Shown here: positions 30,072 through 38,814 of the stretch, piece by piece
Layout of the letters: each line of letters starts with the position of its first letter
Position numbering within the stretch: position 1 is the first letter of the stretch
Assembly: GCF_000266885.1 (NCBI RefSeq)
Contig: NC_018020.1
Span: 3,658,001 to 3,722,000 of the forward strand
Direction: 5' to 3'
Length of the DNA: 64,000 bases
Origin: Turneriella parva DSM 21527
GTDB lineage: Bacteria; Spirochaetota; Leptospiria; Turneriellales; Turneriellaceae
The notes under the pieces: model-generated
Databases searched by the model: none
What the model saw: the letters and a program-made list of their open reading frames with translations, nothing else
Told to the model about the DNA's origin: nothing
Translations under genes and position numbers: made by a program

Positions 30072-30869
30072 ATGTCCGAAATCTTCGGTGTCAAGCGCCT
30101 CAAAACCATAGATGATTGGATTGAGGTAGTAACCAGACGACACTATAAGCAGGGCCATAGCGCATACGAGTGCGCACACCGCTGGAAAAATGTTGGATCA
30201 AGATTTCCCGAGCCGATAGCTTCGATCTGCCGCAAGTCGCGTCTTCAAGTGCTCGAAGGGATGGAGATCAAGCAACTCTATGCCGAATTTCCTGTTTGGC
30301 TCGATACACATTCAACCCCGAGCAAGAACGATCTGATGATATTCGCAGAGGGGCCAGGCAACCGCAAGGTTGTTGTGGCAGTAGAAGCGAAATGCGATGA
30401 GAGCTTCGCTCAGCCCGTGGATACTTGGATCCGAACAGCGGACAAGCCCGTGCCGAGGCGCCAGCGAAAACTATTCAAAGGCGCCTATGGGCCCGTGGAG
30501 CGCAAGATCCGCCGGTTGAAATTTCTGAATGCCATTCTCTCTACGGACATCGGCGCGGAGAGCACGGTGAGATACCAACTGCTCCATCGGACTGCCTCAG
30601 CGGTCTTGACTGCTCGCCAGACATACGCCGAAGCTGCGGTTGTGCTCATACAGGCCTTTACGGAATCGGAGGGAAACTTCCGGGATTTTCAGGACTTCTG
30701 CAAGCTGCTTGGCTTCCCGAAAATTATCAAGAACACCGTTATTGGACCATACTTTACCGCTGCTTCACCAGAAGTCCCCTTGTTCTTGATCTATTTTCAG
30801 GATCGTCGTCAGGGTACTCGGCCTCACGATTCGTTATTTCCAGAATCTTCGACCACTCAAGCCGCCTGA
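30072..30869 (+). CDS. DUF6946-like protein with PD-(D/E)XK-type motif
   Basis: 265 aa, cytosolic. STPSKNDLMIFAEG, followed by KVVVAVEAKCDESF, gives the D ... ExK spacing of a PD-(D/E)XK nuclease fold around residues 88-110. The rest (RIRRLKFLNAILS, VLIQAFTESEGNFRDFQDFC) resembles DUF6946-type proteins. It could be a nuclease for DNA processing or defence. GGTGGAGG precedes the ATG. Sits just upstream of the phage-like recombination genes. Confidence 0.6.
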   Translation: MSEIFGVKRLKTIDDWIEVVTRRHYKQGHSAYECAHRWKNVGSRFPEPIASICRKSRLQVLEGMEIKQLYAEFPVWLDTHSTPSKNDLMIFAEGPGNRKVVVAVEAKCDESFAQPVDTWIRTADKPVPRRQRKLFKGAYGPVERKIRRLKFLNAILSTDIGAESTVRYQLLHRTASAVLTARQTYAEAAVVLIQAFTESEGNFRDFQDFCKLLGFPKIIKNTVIGPYFTAASPEVPLFLIYFQDRRQGTRPHDSLFPESSTTQAA

Positions 30870-30935
30870 GGACTTCTCTGGTTTAGCAGACAGGAATTTT
30901 CCTGTAGCTGCAAAGCAAACGAAAAGGAGAATCTT

Positions 30936-31709
30936 ATGGAAACAGATGTTAAAGAAATGCTGCGAAAGTTATCGGCGCCTTTCCCTGAATCAGCGGTGAA
31001 ATGGAGGGCGGCACTTTGCGGCCTGAGCGGCAAAGGTGAACCTTTCGCCCTGGTCGTGCCGTACGTTGACGCCAGAGCAATTCAGGATCGCCTCGATCAA
31101 GTGATCGGCGCTGAAAACTGGATGGCAGAATACAGGCAAGGCCCCGGGAATGGTACGATGTGCAAACTGAGCTTGCGCATCAACGGAGGTTGGGTGAGCA
31201 AAGAAGATGGTGCAGACCAGAGCGAAATCGAGCCCATTAAGGGTGGGATAAGCAACTCGTTCAGAAGGGCTGCCGTAGTTTTCGGTGTGGGAAGGTACCT
31301 GTATGCGCTTAATCAGTCTTACGGTATCGTCGCCGAGAATGGTCAGTACAAAGGTTCCGCGAAAAATAAGGCCACCGGCCAATGGGTGAACTTTCGGTGG
31401 AATCCACCCAAGCTCCCGGCCTTTGCGGTGCCAGAGTCAAATCTGAAGGTTTTGAACGGCGACAAGGCGGTAGCTGCTGCATCAGCGCCAGTCAGGCCTG
31501 TATCAAGGACCGCACAGCCGTCGGTTTCAACCAAGAAGGCTGAGATCACCATGGCGGATGTACCAGAGAGCCTACGCGACCTGTTTGCGGAGCTGCAAAT
31601 CACCGACGCGAAAGCCCTTGATCTGCTGAAGCGCAAGTCGTACAACTTTGCCGAAGTTGAGCGAATCCTGCAGGATATCCGCGTCGAATCCGTCGCTGCC
31701 GGAGCTTAA
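30936..31709 (+). CDS. Rad52/Rad22-family single-strand annealing protein
   Basis: 257 aa. LVVPYVDARAIQDRLDQVIG and ENWMAEYRQGPGNGTMCKLS, then GISNSFRRAAVVFGVGRYLY, is the Rad52 core found in bacteriophage annealing proteins. The last 50 residues form a separate helical tail joined by an Ala/Pro/Ser-rich linker, probably for partner contact. AAGGAG precedes the ATG. Promotes strand annealing during phage- or element-type recombination. Followed two bases later by the Gp157 gene. Confidence 0.85.
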   Translation: METDVKEMLRKLSAPFPESAVKWRAALCGLSGKGEPFALVVPYVDARAIQDRLDQVIGAENWMAEYRQGPGNGTMCKLSLRINGGWVSKEDGADQSEIEPIKGGISNSFRRAAVVFGVGRYLYALNQSYGIVAENGQYKGSAKNKATGQWVNFRWNPPKLPAFAVPESNLKVLNGDKAVAAASAPVRPVSRTAQPSVSTKKAEITMADVPESLRDLFAELQITDAKALDLLKRKSYNFAEVERILQDIRVESVAAGA

Positions 31710-31711
31710 AT

Positions 31712-32386
31712 ATGGCTGCTGGAGCCAAGGCCTTCGCGGCAAGTGATCAGGAATCCAGCAAGGTAACTCCTGCCAACTTTGGCAGGTTTACTTTATATGA
31801 AATCGAATCATCGGTCAGAAGCGCCGTAGAAATGCTTGAGCTCGTGATCGATGACAACGGCGAAGTGGTCGATGAAGAACTTGAGACCAGGATTTTCAAG
31901 AGGTTGAATGAATTGAACCTTGCAAAAGAGTTAAAGGCCACGAACGTTGCTGTCTACATCAAGAGCTTGTGGGGTCAGGTCTTATTGCTGGAACAGGAGA
32001 GAAGCAAGCTCGCACGCCGAGAAAAATCGCTCACCCGAAAAGCTGAATGGTTGACGAGGTACCTGGTCTCTTACCTGCAAGTCGATCCTTCCAAACCAGG
32101 TGTGCTTGTGTCCGGTCTGCGAGCAAACATTGGCTGGCGCCGATCTGACAACATCGAGGTCAGCGATGCGCGTCGGTTACCCCTGCAGTATCAACGCGGC
32201 GTGGTGGTTGAAGTCAGTGAAGAGGAACATGCCAAGTATGGCGATGTATTGCGTTCTCTCACAGGTTTCCGAACTGATCCAAGAAAGGACATCCTCAAGA
32301 AACGGATAAAGGCCGGAATCGCGAAGGGCAAGAAGTACACACACATTGCGAGACTTATTGAAAAGTACACGATCCAGATAACGTAA
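31712..32386 (+). CDS. Siphovirus Gp157 family protein
   Basis: 224 aa. FTLYEIESSVRSAVEMLELV, then the helical QVLLLEQERSKLARREKSLTR and KAEWLTRYLVSYLQVDPSKP, match Gp157, a phage protein of recombination or early gene clusters. The following GVLVSGLRANIGWRRSDNIE is its usual C-terminal strand region. Proposed roles include phage resistance or nuclease modulation; function here is inferred only from neighbours. A terminator follows. Confidence 0.75.
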   Translation: MAAGAKAFAASDQESSKVTPANFGRFTLYEIESSVRSAVEMLELVIDDNGEVVDEELETRIFKRLNELNLAKELKATNVAVYIKSLWGQVLLLEQERSKLARREKSLTRKAEWLTRYLVSYLQVDPSKPGVLVSGLRANIGWRRSDNIEVSDARRLPLQYQRGVVVEVSEEEHAKYGDVLRSLTGFRTDPRKDILKKRIKAGIAKGKKYTHIARLIEKYTIQIT

Positions 32387-32401
32387 GGTCAGAAAATCTG
32401 T

Positions 32402-32437
32402 CCCTGCGACCGGCCAATCGGCGCAGGGTTTTGTTTT
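32402..32437 (+). terminator. intrinsic terminator after the Rad52/Gp157 pair
   Basis: CCCTGCG / CGCAGGG, 7-bp stem with a 13-base loop, followed by TTTTGTTTT. The sigma-factor gene starts 10 bases later and so needs read-through or its own promoter. Confidence 0.8.
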
Positions 32438-32446
32438 ATAGAGCAG

Positions 32447-33187
32447 ATGACAGCAACTGCTCCCAGATCAAAAGGCCTTGGGCAACAATCGCCGTTAATC
32501 GAAGCTCTGTCTGTCGCAGCGTTTAACGGTTGCGAGAAAAGCCAAGACACGCTCATCATCCAAAGCCTCGGGATTCTGAATCAGATACTCAAAGGCTACC
32601 GCATCAGCGGAGAAATCTACCATGACTGCAGAAGTGAAGCCACAATCGCAGTGATCAAGGCGGTCAGGACATTCAATCCCCACCGCGGGTTCTCTCTCTC
32701 AAGTTTCATATCCTGGCACATCCACGCTGCCATTAAAAAGGCATTGAGAGAGAACAAGCTCATCTCAATCCCGAAGAATAAATGGTACGAAATGAAGGCT
32801 GAGGAAAAATCAGCCGGCAGCCCCAGTACTACAAAGACTACACTTTCTACGGCGGTATTACCGCACACGAGTCTCTTCTCTGAGATTCAGTACGAGCCCG
32901 ACAGGATTTCGGCCAGTTCACGCTCAGCAGGCCCCGCTGCCTTGGCAGAGCGGAGTTATCTTGAGGCTGTCATTTGCGAAGGTTTGGATCAACTTTCGAA
33001 CTTTGAAAAACAAGTAATTTCCGGAAGATTCGGAATTAACCAAGAAAAACCTGTGAGTTCGCGCGAAATGGCTCTGAAGCTGAACTGCAGTCGTTCCGTC
33101 GTTCTCAAGGCCGAGCAGACAGCCAAGAGGTCGCTGCGCCATTTTTTTGAAGCAAAAGGTATGCGTTCGTTCATACAAGGAGAGTAA
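32447..33187 (+). CDS. sigma-70-like RNA polymerase sigma factor
   Basis: 246 aa. Region 2 is at about residues 45-105 (EATIAVIKAVRTFNPHRGFS followed by LSSFISWHIHAAIKKALREN, the -10 recognition helix and core-binding part). Region 4 is at about 170-240 (LSNFEKQVISGRFGINQEKP, SSREMALKLNCSRSVVLKAE, a helix-turn-helix). The linker is short, with no region 1. Probably directs transcription of the mobile element's own genes. AT the 3' end AAGGAGAG leads directly into the DUF932 gene. Confidence 0.85.
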   Translation: MTATAPRSKGLGQQSPLIEALSVAAFNGCEKSQDTLIIQSLGILNQILKGYRISGEIYHDCRSEATIAVIKAVRTFNPHRGFSLSSFISWHIHAAIKKALRENKLISIPKNKWYEMKAEEKSAGSPSTTKTTLSTAVLPHTSLFSEIQYEPDRISASSRSAGPAALAERSYLEAVICEGLDQLSNFEKQVISGRFGINQEKPVSSREMALKLNCSRSVVLKAEQTAKRSLRHFFEAKGMRSFIQGE

Positions 33188-33189
33188 CG

Positions 33190-33951
33190 ATGTTTGATCT
33201 GGAAAATTGCGCAATACCCGCGGTGCTTGCTCAAGCCCCCGCGGAGGGCGTTTCGGAGCGATATACGTTCATACCAACAACGCGGCTGATTGACGACCTG
33301 CGCACTATGGATTGGTTTCCTGTCGGTGCAAAAGGTAGCAAACGCGCACAGGATACTTCTGCCAGACATATGGTTCGTTTTCGTTCCAGAGAACATCTGG
33401 AATCACCCGTACATTCTGTTTGCCCGGAACTGGTCGTAGTTAACGCACACGACGGTCTCTGCTCATTCAATTTAAAAGCGGGATTGTTCAGGTTGGTTTG
33501 CTCGAACGGAATGATCGTTTCTGAATCAGTCTTCGCTTCGATCAAAATAAGGCACATCAACTACTCGTACGATGCTGTTCGAGATGCTGTGTTCCAATAC
33601 GCAGCACAAATGCCACAGATTACCCAAAAGGTGCATGAACTGCAGGCAATCGACCTGGATGAAACGCTCCAGTTGACTTTTGCCCGGCAGGCTGTAGCCC
33701 TGCGCTTCGAAGAACGGGCAAACGCAACGAACCTCGTAGACCTTCACGCGCTTTTGAGGCCGACCCGCTCTGCTGATAATGGCCAGGATGTGTGGTCGGT
33801 GCTCAACATACTTCAAGAGAAGCTCATTAACGGCAAGTTTGTGATTGGCGAAAAAAAGCGTCAGGCGCGTGCGATCCAAAATGTTCAAAGGACGATCAGT
33901 TTGAACGAGCGGCTTTTTGACCTCGCCGAATCCATCGGGAAGCTGGCGTGA
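33190..33951 (+). CDS. DUF932 family protein
   Basis: 253 aa. YTFIPTTRLIDDLRTMDWFP, then HMVRFRSREHLESPVHSVCP and FNLKAGLFRLVCSNGMIVSE are the DUF932 signature of plasmid- and phage-encoded proteins. Function is unknown in general; these genes often sit beside replication or defence genes. Starts 2 bases after the sigma-factor stop with its own AAGGAGAG. Overlaps the next gene by four bases. Confidence 0.85.
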   Translation: MFDLENCAIPAVLAQAPAEGVSERYTFIPTTRLIDDLRTMDWFPVGAKGSKRAQDTSARHMVRFRSREHLESPVHSVCPELVVVNAHDGLCSFNLKAGLFRLVCSNGMIVSESVFASIKIRHINYSYDAVRDAVFQYAAQMPQITQKVHELQAIDLDETLQLTFARQAVALRFEERANATNLVDLHALLRPTRSADNGQDVWSVLNILQEKLINGKFVIGEKKRQARAIQNVQRTISLNERLFDLAESIGKLA

Positions 33952-34334
33952 AGCGGGTTGCACGAACACCGATTCTGCCTGGCATTAAGGCACTGCCTGC
34001 AAAATACCGAGTACTCGATATCAACTACAATACGGTAGAGGTCATGAGGCCCGACTTTTTCGTTGTTTTCTTTGATCGCAAGAAAGACCCATGCTCTGTC
34101 CTGTTGAACAAAGTACGGCTCGCGTTACCGCCGGAGACGGTGATTCGGATTGTGGGAACGATCAGGGGGTACCAAGCCTCGATTACCTATGCGAAGAAAT
34201 ATCAGAAGAGTGCCCTGACCAAACAAAAGCAGCAGCTCAGACAATTTATCCAGTGCATGAATCATGCCCTGGAGCTCGGCTTTGACGCACACAAGGTGCT
34301 GGTAATTGAATCAAAATCCATCAAGGCTGCCTGA
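33948..34334 (+). CDS. small basic protein of unknown function
   Basis: 128 aa, GTG start overlapping DUF932 (GTGA). Mixed strand/helix protein: YRVLDINYNTVEVMRPDFFV, LPPETVIRIVGTIRGYQASI, and a Lys/Gln-rich helix KKYQKSALTKQKQQLRQFIQ. No family recognised. Same operon as the genes on either side. Confidence 0.6.
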   Translation: MKRVARTPILPGIKALPAKYRVLDINYNTVEVMRPDFFVVFFDRKKDPCSVLLNKVRLALPPETVIRIVGTIRGYQASITYAKKYQKSALTKQKQQLRQFIQCMNHALELGFDAHKVLVIESKSIKAA

Positions 34335-34337
34335 ATA

Positions 34338-36524
34338 ATGCGCAGGCCATACGGACAATCACTGTGCGGAGTCTCTCCCCGATTGCTTAGGCATCGCAAC
34401 GATTACCTGTTCATTTTGCAGCATCTTCAAGAAAACGAGGAAATGCTGAGACGCGCCCTTGGTTTCGTTGCGTCCATCGCTTCTGAAGAAGAAGTTCTCC
34501 AGCTCTGCCAGAATCTCCATTTTTCGCAAACAGCACTTGCCGAGATTAAAGCCGATGGTCTGACAGACAGATTGGAACTTTTCGATAGGCTGGCCTATCT
34601 TTCATCCCGGATCAGCGATTCCAAAGACTACACGAAATTGAAGTTGGCAAAGAAGCTGATCTGTCACTTGCTGCAAAACCAAGCAGCGGGACTCCAATGG
34701 AAAAGTAATGCGTTTCTAGAATACCTGCGAGAAAATCTGTCTCTGAATGAGACCGAGTTGCAGCTGCTCTGGGTGCTTTATCTGCGGCAATCCGGCTCTG
34801 AACTCGACTTTCTCAATATGGGTATTTCTGACCTGGCGGATGAACTTTATGTTCTCGAAACCTGTTTTGGCATGTCGGCTCAGGATACCGGCGAAGTCCT
34901 GCTGAGAGATTCGATTCTGAGCAAGACCGGTCTCGTTGAGCCTGTTGGCGATACCGTCAAACTCCCAGCCAGAGTCCTAATGGCGATTGCAGGTAACATA
35001 TCCATTGCCGCTTTTCAGGCTGAACATTTCAGGCCAGACGCTGCGTCTGTTTACTCTCTCGATTCGTTTGACCTCGACCGGATCGACGTCGAAATCATTC
35101 TCGCCCTTTTGAAAGGCGCGGGTCCCGCAAACATCCTGCTCTACGGCAAGCCTGGCTGCGGCAAGACGGAAGCGGCTCGCAGCCTCATACAAGCCGCAGG
35201 TCTGGATATTCTGCACGTGCCAGTGCATTCTACGGGCGGAAGGCATTCGCGTTTGACGCGATTGCGCTACGCGGATCATTTTTCACAAGGAAGTGTCTTG
35301 ATCGTCGATGAGGCGGAGCTGATCCTCAACAATGCGGTCAAGTTCATAGCATTTGAGAGCGATTCAACTCCAGCAAAGTCAGTGCTCAATACCTATTTGG
35401 ATTCATCACGAAGCAAAACTATCTGGATTCTAAACGACACGAACCATCTTCATGAATCGACGATGAGGCGATTCCATTTCAAGCTCCACTTTGATAAGCT
35501 TTCGCGAAAACAGCGCAGCCACGCGCTCGAGATGATCGTGAAAAAACATGGTATAGAGACTCTGGTGTCTCCCGATACTTCTAGCCGCTTATTGTCCGAA
35601 GAACACCTGAGTCCGGGCGTACTAAATCAAGTGGCCCATGCGTTGGTGCAGACGACCAAGAACACACCGGCCATTGACCCCTCCGTAATCATTGATCGCC
35701 TGTTGTTATCAAACCGCCGTGTCGACGCAACGCAGGATGAAGAGGCCCATGTTCACGACGCCTACAGTCTTGATGCTCTGAATCTCTCGATTTCGGCAGA
35801 TCGCATCATCCAGTCCCTGAAGAGTTTTCTCGCTTTGCCCAAAAAGCCTCGGAACGGGCTCAATCTACTCTTTCATGGACTACCCGGTACCGGGAAGACA
35901 GAGCTTGCGCGATACCTCTCGCATTGCCTCAATCGGGATCTCATCATCAAGCGTGGGAGTGATCTTCTTGGCATGTATGTCGGCAGCACAGAGCAATCTA
36001 TTGCTGCTGCGTTCAAACAGGCTCAACAGAGCGAGGCTATACTGCTCATTGACGAGGCAGACACATTCTTTCGGTCCCGTGTCGATGCCCGACAGGCCTA
36101 TGAGATTTCCCATACAAATGAATTTCTCAACCAAATGGAGAATCACAACGCGATTCTCATCTGCTGCACCAACCTGATCGACAGCTTTGACCCCGCTGCA
36201 CTGCGCCGGTTTGCGATGAAGGTCGAATTCAAGCTCTTGCGCTCCGACCAGCGCTTGCTTCTATTTCAGGAGTATTTTCGATCGCTGATTCCAGATATGC
36301 CTGACGTCGCACCGCTCGCTCAGGCGCTTGCCGATTTGGAAAATCTCACTCCCGGTGATTTTAGGAACGTTGAGCGCCGGATCGCGATTTGGCGTGGAAA
36401 CGTGACCTGGCAGCATCTGGTGAATGAGCTCCGATCGGAGAACCAGAGTAAAAGGCGAGGGTCTATACGGAGCATCGGATTTCGGCAGTACAGGCCTGAT
36501 CCCCCACAACGCTATTCAGCCTGA
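34338..36524 (+). CDS. double AAA+ ATPase
   Basis: 728 aa. A helical N-terminal region (about 1-250) precedes two AAA+ modules. First: Walker A GKPGCGKT near residue 270 and Walker B VLIVDEAE near 321, with the sensor in WILNDTNHLHESTMRRFHFK. Second: Walker A GLPGTGKT near 513, Walker B AILLIDEADTFFRSR near 568 and sensor ILICCTNLIDSFDPAALRRF. The second module resembles Cdc48/FtsH-type ATPases. Probably a remodelling ATPase of the mobile element; the substrate is unknown. Last large gene of this operon. Confidence 0.8.
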   Translation: MRRPYGQSLCGVSPRLLRHRNDYLFILQHLQENEEMLRRALGFVASIASEEEVLQLCQNLHFSQTALAEIKADGLTDRLELFDRLAYLSSRISDSKDYTKLKLAKKLICHLLQNQAAGLQWKSNAFLEYLRENLSLNETELQLLWVLYLRQSGSELDFLNMGISDLADELYVLETCFGMSAQDTGEVLLRDSILSKTGLVEPVGDTVKLPARVLMAIAGNISIAAFQAEHFRPDAASVYSLDSFDLDRIDVEIILALLKGAGPANILLYGKPGCGKTEAARSLIQAAGLDILHVPVHSTGGRHSRLTRLRYADHFSQGSVLIVDEAELILNNAVKFIAFESDSTPAKSVLNTYLDSSRSKTIWILNDTNHLHESTMRRFHFKLHFDKLSRKQRSHALEMIVKKHGIETLVSPDTSSRLLSEEHLSPGVLNQVAHALVQTTKNTPAIDPSVIIDRLLLSNRRVDATQDEEAHVHDAYSLDALNLSISADRIIQSLKSFLALPKKPRNGLNLLFHGLPGTGKTELARYLSHCLNRDLIIKRGSDLLGMYVGSTEQSIAAAFKQAQQSEAILLIDEADTFFRSRVDARQAYEISHTNEFLNQMENHNAILICCTNLIDSFDPAALRRFAMKVEFKLLRSDQRLLLFQEYFRSLIPDMPDVAPLAQALADLENLTPGDFRNVERRIAIWRGNVTWQHLVNELRSENQSKRRGSIRSIGFRQYRPDPPQRYSA

Positions 36525-36538
36525 TTGAAAGTCAAGCT

Positions 36539-36697
36539 ATGGAGCCAATGGAAATCGCAGTCTTGATCGCCATAATAACCTGCTTGGGTCTGGTCAGTCT
36601 GTTTCTGCTGAGGCGCAGATCGAACGGCGAAATGTATATCAAGCGCCAGCACCAGATTCAATCATTCCCGCCAGATCATCTCAAGCACCGCCGCTGA
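36539..36697 (+). CDS. short single-membrane-segment protein (52 aa)
   Basis: MEPMEIAVLIAIITCLGLVS, continuing LFLLRRRSNG, is a membrane helix followed by a basic cytosolic tail (YIKRQHQIQSFPPDHLKHRR). Starts 14 bases after the AAA+ gene. The topology is convincing but the gene is short and unrecognised. It could be an accessory of the operon. Confidence 0.5.
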   Translation: MEPMEIAVLIAIITCLGLVSLFLLRRRSNGEMYIKRQHQIQSFPPDHLKHRR

Positions 36698-36877
36698 TCG
36701 CAGACCGCTGGCTTGTCACCTATGAGCCCACGTGACCTACAGTGAAACCCATATGCTTTCCGCGGAATTTTCAAAATTTTCGCATATACACACTTCCCTG
36801 AAAGCGGGCTGGCCCAAGTCCCAGCCAAAACCTTCTGCCCTAAACTGACGAGCATCTTCTTCAGAGCACAAAACTTC

Positions 36878-37963
36878 TCACGGATGTTCGTACACCTTCG
36901 GAAGCTGCCCATGCAGTTTGGTGCTCTTGTACCAGTCCATTACATACCGGTGCGGCTTGCACATTTCAATGTATTTTTCTACCAGGAACACAAATGTTGC
37001 GGACGCTCCATCCCAATCCTTTAGAGATCCTGCGGGAAAAAGATGCCAGCCAAGTTCTCGAAGCGACCACGGGCCTTTGGCCATGTTGCGCCGCATGGAC
37101 GTGGTAATCCAATTCGACTTCTTGTCGGCTCCACCGCGCGCCAGAGGAGTCTGATGATCCAGGCTGGGCATGAGGTCCCAGTAGATTTCATGGCACCTTT
37201 CAAAATGTCCATGCGCATCATATGGGAACTGCTGTGGCAACAGTATATTGAGCAACCGCAAGAATCCAGGATGATACAGTCGGTCGCCAGAATATCGGTC
37301 AATAAAACCATCCCTGAAAAAAATATTTAACATCTCCCTCTGAGTATACGTGCGCTTTAACCTCGTGTTCGGCTTAAATGGAAAATATTCAGCTGCTGTA
37401 GCTGCCGCCTTGGCAAGGTCTCCAGAAATTAGATCATGCATCAATTTTTCCATTGGCGCTGAATTTGCCAATATCTCTTTCCGGTTCGGACGCTGCCATT
37501 CAATTGCCCCGCGGGAAGCCAGGTCATCCATGATTTCCAGGGCCCTTTGGGCCTTTAGCGGATCGGTGCCATGCGCATCGCTGCTTAATCGGGATATTTG
37601 ATCACGCAACAATTCTGCCAATAACTCCACAACTTTATCAGGTAAGACGTAGCCAGGCTCGATTCCTGTCTGCTCTACACGGAAATCTTTTTGCATCACA
37701 GGCAAGGTGCATGAATGGCATGGACAGTGTAAAGCATGTGTACGCTCCGTACCTGTAAAGTATGTGAGACTCCATTCAGCGGAGAGGGGAAAATAAAGAG
37801 ACAGAATGGCCCTTATGGGAAGCGCAGTCAGGTAATCGAAAAGTTGCTGTAGAATCCCTGTTCGATTCAAAACTGGCTCCAACTTCGACCATGACGCTCG
37901 GCCTAAGCAAGCAGTGCCAAGAGAGTCGCATGCGTCCCAGAAGGTATAAGTCGAATCATGCAT
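36878..37963 (-). CDS. HNH endonuclease-like protein
   Basis: 361 aa from ATG 37963. The C-terminal third carries the HNH pattern: FIDRYSGDRLYHPGFLRLLN, LMPSLDHQTPLARGG (central Asp-His) and DKKSNWITTSMRRNMAKG (Asn and following Asn). The N-terminal two thirds has a Cys/His cluster (HALHCPCHSCTLPV) that may bind zinc, and a helical part. The start codon overlaps, on the opposite strand, the start of the gene to the right. Likely a defence or restriction nuclease given the island. Confidence 0.75.
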   Translation of the reverse strand: MHDSTYTFWDACDSLGTACLGRASWSKLEPVLNRTGILQQLFDYLTALPIRAILSLYFPLSAEWSLTYFTGTERTHALHCPCHSCTLPVMQKDFRVEQTGIEPGYVLPDKVVELLAELLRDQISRLSSDAHGTDPLKAQRALEIMDDLASRGAIEWQRPNRKEILANSAPMEKLMHDLISGDLAKAAATAAEYFPFKPNTRLKRTYTQREMLNIFFRDGFIDRYSGDRLYHPGFLRLLNILLPQQFPYDAHGHFERCHEIYWDLMPSLDHQTPLARGGADKKSNWITTSMRRNMAKGPWSLRELGWHLFPAGSLKDWDGASATFVFLVEKYIEMCKPHRYVMDWYKSTKLHGQLPKVYEHP

Positions 37964-38638
37964 GAGCAAAAACTATATCCCATAGTCGCGAGGTGGTTAA
38001 AAACCACTCACAAATGTTTCAAAGTCGGAGTCAATACCGGTCTGTCCTTTAGTAGAATTGACGTCATCGGCGTTCGTGATACCGGAGGAGATTTGTCTGG
38101 AGAAATCGAAACCATTTCAGTTGAGGTAAAAAGAGGGACAGAACCTTTTGCCACGGCAAGTGGCCAGGCCTTTGGTTATAATGTTTACGCCAATAGGGTA
38201 TATTTAGCAGATTATCGTCGGAATGGATTCTCCAGGGACGAGCTGGATATTGCGGGACACTTGGGAATAGGATTGATTCAAATCAAGAATCGTGCCTGCT
38301 TAGAGGTACTCTCCAGCCCCCGTTATATGCCCATACCCCGATTGAATCTGCTGCTTCTGGAAAAATTGTGCTTGGGAAAATGTACTTTCTGCAATTCTAT
38401 GTTTGAAATCGGAAAAGGGAAGATGAATCTTTGGTCGAAGATGATTCGGGAGAATCTCCCAAAAGCCATTACAGAAAAGAAGGGGCTAACTTTTTGGAAT
38501 CGGGAATTGGCCAAGCGCAAGGCGTTATTGGGTGTGAGATCGGGTCATGACGAAATCACGTATGAACGTCGCTTCATATGCCCAGATTGCATCACAAATT
38601 TCTTTGCCAGATTTGACATAACCAAGAATAGAAAATAA
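37958..38638 (+). CDS. PD-(D/E)XK-like nuclease with zinc-finger tail
   Basis: 226 aa. The first 100 residues, MHEQKLYPIVARWLKTTHKC, SFSRIDVIGVRD and TISVEVKRGTEPF, give the D ... ExK arrangement of a restriction-endonuclease-like fold. The C-terminal part has two CxxC pairs, CTFCNSM and CPDCITNF, suggesting a zinc-binding DNA-reading domain. Begins at an ATG within the palindrome ATGCAT that also holds the start of the opposite HNH gene. About 176 bases without features follow, apart from a TATAAT at 38755. Confidence 0.6.
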   Translation: MHEQKLYPIVARWLKTTHKCFKVGVNTGLSFSRIDVIGVRDTGGDLSGEIETISVEVKRGTEPFATASGQAFGYNVYANRVYLADYRRNGFSRDELDIAGHLGIGLIQIKNRACLEVLSSPRYMPIPRLNLLLLEKLCLGKCTFCNSMFEIGKGKMNLWSKMIRENLPKAITEKKGLTFWNRELAKRKALLGVRSGHDEITYERRFICPDCITNFFARFDITKNRK

Positions 38639-38814
38639 AGCACCAAATGCCTTGCGTCACCAAGATCTGCTCTATTCACCTCTAGAAGGCACCAGAGCAG
38701 TGCTATTTGTATCCGCAATCGTTCTTGTCAAACTGCACAAGTGGCCGTAGTCCGTATAATTTGACTAGTTGGAGGGCATCCAGAAACTAGGCATTGTAAA
38801 CACGCGAGTCGTCT

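Noticed and set aside
36676-36912. 78-aa - strand frame
   Set aside because: It overlaps the end of the HNH gene in another frame and has no features or ribosome-binding site.
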